The notes below the pieces were generated by a model. That model had not been told where the DNA came from. It saw nothing but the letters and a program-made list of their open reading frames with translations, and did not search any database. This document shows positions 1 through 8,910 of a DNA stretch of 31,274 nucleotides, piece by piece. Made by a program: the position numbers and the translations under genes. Every line of letters begins with the position of its first letter. Positions within the stretch are counted from its first letter, which is position 1. The stretch is from Hypholoma sublateritium FD-334 SS-4 (taxonomy: Eukaryota; Basidiomycota; Agaricomycetes; Agaricales; Strophariaceae). The stretch is taken from positions 90,051 through 121,324 of the forward strand of contig KN817634.1 in the NCBI GenBank assembly GCA_000827495.1, in the 5' to 3' direction.

Positions 1-2097
1 AATTGACTTACCGCGCAGAATAATATGGGCTTATACCAGACGTAGAGACCGCCTGATTCGTGTAATAGCGCCCCCTCGATTGGTGTGCCGACAAGTAGTG
101 AAATACCCACAACTGAAAAAGCGAAACCGATCCGCGTCCTTTGTCTGTCGTTAACTGGGAAACGCAACAGTGTATAAAGAGGTCCTACATACCCATGATC
201 GCCAGGTTGCGTGCTAAAGCGAGCGAGCAAGGACGGGATAAGTGATATATCTAGTAGNAATGAAATGGTTTNGATGGCACTGGGTATCGGAAGACCACAA
301 CAGCTTACACGACCCTGACCAAAACCCNTAGAGGAGAGAAAAAATTATCAGGCCACCAAAATTCGATATAGCGAGCATCGCAAAAGCCAAAACGGAACAG
401 ATAAGGAGGCAAATGATCAACATGTTGTAGGGTCCGAAGTGGTCTGCAAGAAAGTTGGGTACAAGGCGCCCCAAAACCCCCCCTGCGTTTAGTATAGTTA
501 CCTGTGGGAGTGACAAATATTGATGGCTTGTATTGCTCAATTCTTTGAATCACTCACAGTATAAAGCGCAAGGGAGGTTTTAATGCCAAGATTAACAGCA
601 TAAAGCTGNAGGTAGAACNCTTTGACGTAACATAAGTCAAGAGTAAGAATGATATACGAGTGAACTCACAGGGAAAAAACAGTCCAAGATTGACACAAAA
701 TGCTCTGAGAAGAAAATAAGTCCTGTAATTCGTCCGCTTAATTATTAAAAGCACACACGATGCTATTGACACNAGATACGGAGAGTCGCGGAAGATGATC
801 ATGAAGCTGGGCCGCACCACTGCTGGACCCTTGAAAAGCTTCGTTTTCATCATAAGATTCGCAGCGATTAAAAGAATTGCTGTGACCGCGGCGGTCACTC
901 GAATNGTATTCGCGAATGATATATGCTTGCTGAGATGATTCAATAGTGTAGTCCATACAAGTCCTCCCACCGAAGCGCCCTGGTCATATTGTCAAAATTA
1001 ATAATCAAAACATTAAGCTGTCAAGGAATGTGCTCACCGAGGTCGCGAGCCCTGTGGCAAGCGCCCGTCGACGTTGGAAATGTTGTCCGATTATCGCCAA
1101 AGANGGTAAAAGTAACATGGACTGTCCGAGGCCCATTCCCACAGCTTGAGCAAGGAAGACCTGTGTAGACATCTCGCTATTTAGTCATGAGAATATATAC
1201 CGAAATACGGCATACCTGATAATAGCGGCCTTGATGTGCCAAAGAAAGCANGATCATCGAAACGACCTGGAGAATTGACCCCGCAATCATCATATAGTGA
1301 CTGTCAAAGCGCCAATCAAATCTCCNGAAAAATAACGCAAAAGGAAAGGACTCACAAATACCCTGCATCAAAGACCCTACCAATAACAAGCCCAGGTGCA
1401 TACTGCACGAACAACTGGAAGCTACCTATCCAACTTGAATATAAATCAATGGTAATTCAGGGATGTACGTCAATTAGCGGTACCTGATGTTGGACGGCGT
1501 NGTCTGACTTAGGAATATANGGGTATAGTAGTCTTGGTATACGCCGAAAGCTAATATGTACCTGGGAGTTGACAAAAAAAAGTGAGAAAAATCCTNACAG
1601 CGGATCATGAAGTGGCTTGCCCATATGTGCAGAATTGCACCATCCACCTGTACAAGTCGATGATCGATGGCCCTTGTCAATCGCTCGGAGGGAAAGAGCA
1701 ACTTACGTTCCTCCGAGCGTCATCCATGCGTCCCTCCCAGAATCGTAGACTTCGGAAAGGGTTGCCTCAGATTTATTCTCAGTGGAACAGGCTTTATTAT
1801 CAAGAATGGGTGCTGGGTTTTCCTCCNTTTCGGAACTTTGACTTTTGGACGTTGACCCTGTGGACGACTCCGCGACCAGAAGATTATCGGCGAGTTCGGG
1901 TGGCATCAAGTCTTATAGATGAAGTATTGGGAAATACGTGGGGTAATGCTTATACGGCGAAAACAGAGAGGCTTGCTCTTTATACACTCACTATCCGAGG
2001 GCAAGAAATCAGAATCAGAAGAACGGGAGTTGCACCGTTGAGAGATCGAATCGGCAATTGCTTCGCCTCGTGTCAATACATTTACGGTTCTATGCAA
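1..2097 (-). pseudogene. MFS monocarboxylate-type permease, disrupted, C-terminus off the left edge
   Basis: A multi-exon remnant of a fungal MFS transporter of the monocarboxylate (MCT/Mch) type. The Ser-rich cytosolic N-terminus begins near 2097, followed by a GGxxAW-like stretch (YDSGRDAWMTLGGT, near 1710) and FGVYQDYYTxIFLS (about 1550). Next come a transmembrane stretch at 1400-1180, VGMGLGQSMLLLPSL with QHFQRRRALATGLA (1150-1045), ASVGGLVWTTLLNHL (975-930), and LNAGGVLGRLVPNFLADHFGPYNML (490-420). The GTPIEGALLHESGG loop typical of late helices lies near 75. These blocks are in family order but in several frames, separated by introns and indels, with many ambiguous bases. The family moves monocarboxylates or similar solutes across membranes. 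A few frame breaks could be miscalled bases rather than true mutations. Confidence 0.8.
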
Positions 2098-2520
2098 GTT
2101 CTATGCCTCACTGTAAGTATGCCTCGGTAATGCTTGCCCTGAAATTTGGGAATCAGACCTCAGCTATGCTGGATACTTCATTGCTAATGTGGAGATACTA
2201 TATAAAGAAAATACTTATTCATTGAAGTCTGGTNGGTGNTGCAGAAATTCGTCCAAAACCTTGCCATCTGGACGCCGCAATGAAGAAAATGCCATCTCTA
2301 TTTTTAGCTGGCTGATAGCAGCCTTTCTAAGGCAAAAAGTATATGTCACTCCCNATCTTCTGTCCGACCAAACTCACAGCCAGTTCTTGAGACTGACGGA
2401 GGCCAGGCCAAATTTTCACCCTTATTAATTACAAGCGAGCGCTGAACTCGGTGTGATGTGAATTAAGTAGGCTATCTATGATAATAGGTGGAGTCGCGGG
2501 GAAAATCCAAGGAAAATCAT
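2098..2520. other. intergenic stretch without recognisable gene
   Basis: About 420 bp between the permease N-terminus and the next minus-strand remnant. It is AT-rich, holds three ambiguous bases, and has only short incidental frames. I see no repeat, RNA gene or clear promoter element. It would contain the upstream region of the permease. Confidence 0.5.
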
Positions 2521-3135
2521 TCATGTGAATCCGCAATGTTCAGATGAGTCCGGTCGCTACGGTATGGAAAATGATCGGTATTCAGCGGTTTAGCCTCCCG
2601 CTGGGTGCTGAAGTCATACATAATTTGCGTATGAACACGATCAGATGTGATAGTGGTAGGAATTGAGTAGGAAGGGTAATGCTGAGCTAATTGCCATACG
2701 GACAAAGCATTGAGCGAATGCTTAATCGCCATTACATTCTGATTCGACACGGAAAGACTTGTTTCTGGCAGTACAATGCCATTTGACCTGCCTAGAGCTG
2801 CTCGCAGACGCATTCCTTCCCTTCGCCACCTCTCGGGGATGTAACACACAGGATGTAACACACATGAATACGCTCGCAATTCACAGAATACTCCTAAACG
2901 TGTGGCAACCCACTCAAAGCACTGCAGGGCTGTCTGGCGGTCGTTACAGCCGCAACGTGGAAGCACGCTTGGTAGACATACCTCCACTCGGATATGACAA
3001 ATTGCTCATCTGCAGCGGATATGCTGTCACTGGAGGNGGAAGGCAGATAGTGACGCATTTGTGATTGAGCTTCGAGATCTCACACCGCACCGATAGCGTC
3101 AATTCAGCAGCATCTCGATTTCCTGACCTGGACAT
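2521..3135 (-). pseudogene. unrecognised protein remnant with a 14-bp frame-shifting duplication
   Basis: A minus-strand open frame runs from 2987 to a stop at 2521 (156 codons). Its C-terminal part (ERWRREGMRLRAAL, then SVSNQNVMAIKHSLNALSVW) looks like protein. Upstream, a second frame contains EQFVISEWRYVYQACFHVA (about 3005-2950). An exact 14-bp tandem duplication at 2837-2864 separates them; with a single unit the upstream frame would join ERWRRE. One stop codon (about 2898) remains in the upstream frame. I do not recognise the family. The gene is either dead or misread; which of the two upstream frames is real is uncertain. Confidence 0.4.
2837..2864. repeat. exact 14-bp tandem duplication (GGATGTAACACACA x2)
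   Basis: Two perfect head-to-tail copies, 2837-2850 and 2851-2864, within a minus-strand protein remnant. The added length (2 mod 3) changes frame at this point. Confidence 0.95.
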
Positions 3136-3500
3136 TTCCCCNGGATCTCAAAACATACATAGTCCCAGACTCAGCAATTGATGATTGATGAGGCTCTACC
3201 CGTTACGTAGACAGTGTCCCTGTATGTGGTGCGTACATAGAGCACCNCTCGTCCACTCGAGTCACACAGAATTTGAAAGCGTAACACACACCTTGCGCAC
3301 CCCCATTTTTTCCGTTATTTCGGCAATGCTAACTGGCCCAAGAGACCCGAACGAGTTTATTGGTACTGCTTCTCGCATTTCTAGAATTCCTACAGATTCG
3401 CTCTGGGAACAGGCATGCCACCAATGCGCTGTGACTTGAAATTGGAGTGTAAATACTCACTCAGGTCCTGCGCGAGTTCCTGTGGCGCCTCCTGCGGGAT

Positions 3501-4508
3501 CTAAGGAGGCACATCGGAGTCTATTCGTGGATGCAAGTGAAACACATACCGAATGCCCCCACCCGCATCGCCCGCCGCACCCACACGCGGGTGTGCACCG
3601 AGCCAGGTGCGCCAAGCTCGCGCACACCAGCGCGCCCGGGCATCACCCACCGTAGCGCAACGCGCGTCGAGCATGCCGAGCCGCGCAAACACCTCGTTCT
3701 TCTCCGTATCGCACCTGCTGAACACGATCTGCTGAACACGATCGCCTCCTGCACGCCGGACATCTTCAGGCGCACCCCGGCCGCCGCGTCTAAGCACAGT
3801 CCGCACTCGACGTACGCAGCGAGCACGCGCGGGTCCCAGGTCGCGAAAAAGGGCGACTGTTGGGACAGCGCGAGCGCCGCCGGGCGCGATGGCCATGTGG
3901 TGCGCCGCCCGAGGGCGCCGAGAGCCAGGTCGGCGTTCCCANAACCTGCTGGAGGACACGATGGGTACTNGAGAATCACAGGCTCTACAGGGTAGACGGC
4001 AGAAAAGGGCGTAGGGTAATTCAGTGTGGCAAGAGCACTGCCAGGGAGTGTGTATTAGCCTATATCAATAACTTGGTCGATACCCGCTCACGAGGTGCAT
4101 CCGCNGTACGAGTGTCCTATGGCTATAAATGTTCGCTGGCTGAACCCATTCTTTATGCGACTTGCTGTCTTGGCTGGTGATACGCGTGGAAGATGGGTTG
4201 GTAGAGGAGAAATGGTGGCGAGAGTCGGCATGTAATGGAGGGGAAGATTGGCGATATCGCGGGCATTGTCGTGCCAGTCGATTGNATTTATGTTACAAAT
4301 ATAAATCAAAGAATAGTTGCCCACACATCAAGACCGGAAAGAGAGCCCGCGTTGACGAGTGCCGCATCGCCATGCTGTACGGGCTCCCAGAGCCACACCT
4401 CATCAATGATGCTAGCTGCAGATGACACGAACAGGTCGGCCAATGTACGTTCAAATATCTGGAATATATGGAGTTTACTATTTCATCAAAAGGGTCCACA
4501 ATACGCAC
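3501..4508 (-). pseudogene. alpha/beta-hydrolase, disrupted
   Basis: A remnant of a fungal alpha/beta-hydrolase related to peroxisomal/toxin-biosynthesis-type hydrolases. In order on the minus strand: DPFDEIVNSIYSRYLNVHWP (4500-4440); ADLFVSSAASIIDEVWLWEP and QHGDAALVNAGSL (4445-4340), the region holding the first helix and the HGD turn of the family; DNARDIANLPLHYMP (about 4260); and the nucleophile elbow AIGHSYxG, with Ser codon 4109-4111 and an ambiguous base at 4105. After a gap come FFATWDPRVLAAYVECGL (about 3845-3790) and GVQEAIVFS (about 3760-3735). A 14-bp duplication at 3716-3743 shifts the frame just before EKNEVFARLGMLDAR. An intron after the HGD block lacks an AG acceptor. A Ser nucleophile of the GHSxG type is seen; the acid and His are not identifiable. 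Substrate unknown. Confidence 0.75.
3716..3743. repeat. exact 14-bp tandem duplication (TGCTGAACACGATC x2)
   Basis: Two perfect copies, 3716-3729 and 3730-3743. On the minus strand the second copy pushes the hydrolase out of frame between AIVFS and the next readable block; a single copy would leave both blocks in one frame. Confidence 0.95.
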
Positions 4509-4675
4509 TTCTTTCGGGAACCCGTTCGCGTCAGTCCCATAAGAATGTTGATCGTTTCCGGTGTGGGTACTACGGATGCATAAAAGGGACGTTCTTGGTC
4601 AGATAGGGAAGGCTAGATATGGGGAAAGTAACGTCAAGGTACAAATATATCGTTCTGGGAAGTGCATGACCTACA

Positions 4676-5290
4676 CTAAGCGCTGCGTGTATGCATGTCG
4701 ATTTCCAGACCCCAGAGGCGGCGGTTTCGGTTTCCTTCCCAAGTTTCTGTCTCGTCAACGTCATCCTCATCCAGCTCTTCGTCGTTATTCTCGGTAGGTA
4801 GTGTACTTCATGGAGTAAGCAACGTTGGGGTCAATGTGGAAATGCCACTCACAAAGGATGTTCTACTTGAACAGCATATACCCGCGTATGCTCGCTGTGC
4901 GCCACAGCTGGTGCATGCGTCGACGTACCTCCTCAGCATCCTCGATCCTGCCTCCGAATATATCCGTACAAAGCTTGCAGAAGGCCTTTTTCGTAAGTCT
5001 GATACGCGTCAACAGAATCGCAAGTAAATTAACACACAAACAGACATACCGCATCGTCCGCTGCTAGCCCGGCTCCGTCCCCTCTGTTAACTGCGTCCGA
5101 ATTCATGTCCGACACCAGGCCCTCGCACGGTGTGCTTCCCGTCCGCACGCCTTGGTTGATGGCGTACTTCTTGATCTTCCAGTACCCCGTATGTGCCTCC
5201 GGCGGGGCTGATGCGGGGGCTGTCTCCTGCAGCTATTCGCGGATTACCATGAGCTCGGTGAGCAGTGGGGACGTTTTGAAGATCGCCTAG
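4676..5290 (-). pseudogene. unrecognised gene with acidic C-terminal exon, premature stops
   Basis: Three plausible minus-strand exons. The first (about 5290-5050) contains PLLTELMVIRE, a TAG stop (probably from CAG), then LQETAPASAPPEAHTGYWKI and KKYAINQGVRTGSTPCEGLV, and ends at a GTATGT donor. The second (4973-4853) reads LCTDIFGGRIEDAEEVRRRM and HQLWRTASIRGYMLFK, then a TAG, and ends at a GTGAGT donor. The third (4789-4676) reads NNDEELDEDDVDETETWEGN and RRLWGLEIDM and ends in TAG. The introns would be 4974-5049 and 4790-4852. The acidic tail recalls nuclear or chaperone-like proteins, but I do not recognise the family. If the middle stop is genuine, the acidic exon is lost. Frame content further upstream to about 5860 may belong here. 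Confidence 0.45.
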
Positions 5291-5860
5291 GAGAGTGTGG
5301 AAGTGGGGTGTACGGGTTCTCGAGCAAGAGGTTTTCGCGGACAGGCGAAGTGGTAGTTTCGTTTTTCGCGGTCTGGATGATATCTCTCTAGTCAGTACAT
5401 GAATTACTTTGAAATGATCCGGAAAGAATGTACGGAGATACAACTTGTAAAAGCACCCATGTGTTTTCTTCGAGCCGTAATCCTTCGAGCTCTTCGTCGC
5501 TGCTGCTGGCTGGTCCTCGGACTCTTCGATCCTAGTCCCATAAGTACATTTCGTTGGAGAAACGCACTGGTCCATACATTTTTGGCGTATACACGGTGCG
5601 TATCCAGTTTGCGGGTTCAAGACAGCCTCCAAATCGGCCTTTAGCGACTGGCATATGGAGAGAATGTCGACACACGACGCATACTAAAGACCTTCGCCCA
5701 TGCCAGTGAGCAGGTTTTTATATAGACGTTGAGAAACTTGAAAGGACCATTCCTTAGCAGCAGATAAGCAGAGTCGAAGTCAAGTAGAGTTAGCCAAGAG
5801 TCAGCACGAATATTGAACAACGGAGTCTGGAGTTGGTCTGGAGTCAGTAGATGCTTCATG
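5291..5860 (-). other. possible further exons of the minus-strand unknown gene
   Basis: Open minus-strand frames include RENLLLENPYTPLPHSPRRS (about 5350-5285) and FNIRADSWLTLLDFDSAYLL (5820-5750). They look protein-like but match nothing I know. No convincing splice chain links them to the exons below 5290. Confidence 0.25.
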
Positions 5861-6474
5861 ATCAGGACGCGATGTCACCACATCATGTGCAGTGACCGAT
5901 ACTGTGTTGAGGCTCCGCTCGGAGTCATGGACCGCATTTCCGGCTGGCCGGTTTCAACTTGATTTTTACTGGTCCCCAGCGATCGCAAAGTTTCAGCCAC
6001 AATCCGCTTTGACCGGTGACCTCTCATGCTGTCAGCCCAAAGTTATTTGATCTGCACAGTTCATCCTAGCAATGAACACACGTCATCCACTCAGATCTCA
6101 TGCGCGCCAATATGCCTCTGTCACTGCAAGAAGCAATGCACATCCGGGAAGCGCTTGTTGGGTTGAAGCACCTGGGTATCGGCAGTGCGCAAACGACCGG
6201 GGAGACACTGCAAGAGATTGCTTAATCAACGGAGCTTATGTTATGTTAATAGATAACAATGGAACATTATATGTAGAGGGTGAGCTCTGCATCAGCTTTC
6301 CAGTCATACACTTCCCCTGATCCCTGCGTCTCCTGTGTACAGAAGGCGTAACCTGTCATACCCGTTGGGCGCTTTCATTAATAACGAATTCTAAAATACA
6401 ACAACTCCGCCTTCTCTCGAACTCCGGATGGAAGGATAGAATTTATATGGACGAACGCAAGACTCGAAGTTTGT
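5861..6474. other. region upstream of the synthase remnant
   Basis: No convincing gene. Short plus-strand stretches such as MPLSLQEAMHIREALVGLKH (from about 6110) and a block near 6240-6290 could be debris of the missing N-terminal part of the adenylating enzyme, but I cannot align them to it. Confidence 0.3.
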
Positions 6475-8185
6475 ATGGACTCGGAGAGGAAAGAAAGAAG
6501 ACTATATCTAAGTACGATTAACCTACGCTTTCAAGTAGCAAGTCCTTTCTTACCTGGTTTTCAGGTGACGACGAGCGAGACACTCGACCCTCGTTCGATT
6601 GAAGCAGTACTCAAGGCGTGTAACTCAAGGCGTGTACGTTCATCGCGGACTGTTGTATCGTAGGCAACAATTTCTTGAAGAAACCTTCCGAATCCATCTG
6701 CGCCAACATTCTGCCGGCGTACCCACAGCGCATCTCCTCCCTGACAGCCACCGGAAACACCCCGATTCCACCCAAGCAGATGGCTGACATCACCCGAGCC
6801 ATTGCGTCGGTCAGCCGTATGTTCCCTCCGCCGCTGCGCATTACTTGGTCGAGGGTGGTGCTCTTAGACGAGGAGAGCCAGATACCGCGTACGAGGAAAG
6901 GCGCCATACTCAGAACGAATCTCGGGGATGAGTCTGGCACTTTACGCTACTCGCGAGCATGAGGCGTCGGTACCGCGTCCAGAACATAGTGGGGCCAGTG
7001 GTAGGGCATGGACGAAGGACGCGGCCGAGAACTTGGTTGTTTCGCCCTTCGCCGAGATTTTGGGCATCAGGCTGAATGCTCTGGTCGCGAATACAGATCT
7101 ATCCTTTGCGGAGGTAAATCTGTGCCATTCGAGATAGTGCTTCTGCTTTTAACCTATTTTGTGTCGTTATTAGCTCGGAATGGACTTGTCAACAGCCGTA
7201 CAGGTTGTGAAAAACTTTCAGAATCAGCGAGCTATTTTGACAGAGTTCGGGGTTAACAACTCTCCCATAGATCGACCATTTCCAAGCAGGGAAATACCCC
7301 ATCATCGTCAGCCAAGCGCTGTCTTCCTGGCGACATCAATACACCGGAATCCTTCTGGAATGTTTTGACAAGCGCGACGACATTATCGCGCACAGAGCCG
7401 TGGGACCACAAGTCATTTTACCGCCACGCCGGAAGCTGGCGACATCACCTTCGAAAGGCGGGTTTTGTCGATGCCTCCCATGATGTCGGAAGTCAAAGGA
7501 ACGAACCTGGGTGTTTTCATCGGAAGCAGTTTGGATGTGGATTATCATCATCTGTTGTGCGAGGAGAAGGGGTTTGAGACGTACAGTCGATACTATGACA
7601 CGGGGATTACGGTCCGCACTGCTTATGGCAGACTCAGCTAGTGAGTGCTACACGTACTACACTCCCCGGCGATGCATTTGACGCGATACACTTGTAGTCT
7701 TCTCCAGAAAAGATATACACATTCGATACAGCATGCAGCTCTGGACTGGTGACCTTTTATCCAGGCTATCTGTCTGCCTCGATAAAGGGAACTCATCGAC
7801 GTTTAGCAGTGAAGTACCTTCACCGGGACGGTAAATCTGCCATTGCTAGCGCTGTCAACGTCAATCTCTGGCCTCAATCATTTACGTACGACGACCGAAT
7901 TCTCCTATATCGCATACAGACACCAATGAGGCAATATACGGTTTTCTCTCCGCGCAGAAGATGACGTCTCTCAACTCGCGATGCGCGACTTCCGCCAATG
8001 AAGCCGATGGATGGGTAATTATTTTTCCTCCAAAAGCAACATCTCTGACTCAGTTCCAACCCCTAAAATATGTTCCCTGTGAGGGTAATGTCACGTATAT
8101 CCTCAAAACGGAAGCTGCCGCCTTGGGGGTGCGGCGACATGGGGACCCAGTACTTCAAAAAATTTGCGTTAAGCCTCGTTGAACT
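6475..8185 (+). pseudogene. A-ACP-KS polyketide synthase-like enzyme, truncated and disrupted
   Basis: A remnant of a basidiomycete enzyme with an adenylation C-terminal part, a carrier domain and a ketosynthase. The A part holds DPRSIEAVLKAC (6590-6625) and, after a 14-bp duplication and shift, NNFLKKPSESICANILPAYP (6668-6725), then SRVVLLDEESQIPRTRKGAI (6850-6907). The carrier part holds SPFAEILGIRLNALVANTDL before a clean 60-nt intron (7114-7173), then LGMDLSTAVQVVKNF. The KS part holds WDHKSFYRHAG, GVFIGSSLD with YHHLLCEEKGF (about 7510-7580), the active-site block FDTACSSGLVT (Cys codon 7734-7736) and SAIASAVNVNLWPQSF. The His motifs after the KS Cys and everything beyond are missing. 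The carrier Ser position holds Leu (DLS instead of DSL). Several frameshifts; surely non-functional as read. Confidence 0.8.
6609..6636. repeat. exact 14-bp tandem duplication (ACTCAAGGCGTGTA x2)
   Basis: Two perfect copies, 6609-6622 and 6623-6636, inside the adenylation-domain remnant. The frame of the upstream block (EAVLKA) and that of the downstream block (NNFLKK) differ by exactly the shift this insertion causes. Confidence 0.95.
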
Positions 8186-8910
8186 TGCGATGAACTTAAC
8201 GCCGAGGCGAAAGCACCATGCTTATATAATCAATCAGTCGTTGAAATTGATCCCAGCCTTAACCCCAACTCATGGCTACCAATCTTCATCATATCTTTCA
8301 TCCGCCTGCGCCCAAACGAGCTCGTCTATAGATTCGCTTCTAGGGTGTTGTCGTTCTAGTGGAATACGCAGGAGGCCCGACGCGAGTGATGGAGGCTGGC
8401 GTAGCGAGCAACGTAGCTACCCGCCGTCCGAGCCGCTACACCAGCAAAGCTTGTCCACTCGGACTTCCCTGCCCCCCAAGGCCTTACTGTCCCGCCCGAG
8501 GGCCGTATTTCTTCCTCCCGCACGTCACCCCGGAGACGCTGCTCATAGTGAGTTATGTTCGTTGCAATCGTAGGGTGCTGGCTCTCGCTCATGCGCCGCT
8601 GTTAGCTGTATCAGGGAGCGTTGATTAGATGGTCACAGGCGCGGCGTGGGCACTTGGCGCGTCTAGACCTAGGAAATATCTGCGCACACCTCTCGATCTC
8701 CTCGGAGCACGCGCAACTCGCATCTAGATTGCTGTCGATGAAATTGGCAGGGTTTCCCCTTTACTTCTCGGTGCTGCGGCATTCCCTTGTCACCCATAAA
8801 AACGGCGTCTATGACTCCAAGGAATTTTCTTGTCGGTGTCTGGGGCCTGGCGACATTGAAAAAAAAGTATAATGGTATCAAAGTGTACTTAGCCGCGGTA
8901 ATGGAAGCAG
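8186..8910. other. GC-rich debris between synthase and mannosyltransferase remnants
   Basis: Overlapping open frames exist on both strands at 8350-8630 because of the GC content, none recognisable. A plausible start MATNLHHIFHPPAPKRARL lies at 8272 but hits a stop after 19 codons. Nothing else is supportable; part of this would be the mannosyltransferase promoter. Confidence 0.35.

Noticed and set aside
1582..2130. 182-codon plus-strand frame
   Set aside because: It lies antisense to the permease N-terminus, whose minus-strand reading carries family motifs.
3521..3995. Overlapping open frames on both strands in a GC-rich block
   Set aside because: Only the minus-strand readings carry hydrolase motifs; the plus-strand frames are shadows opened by high GC.
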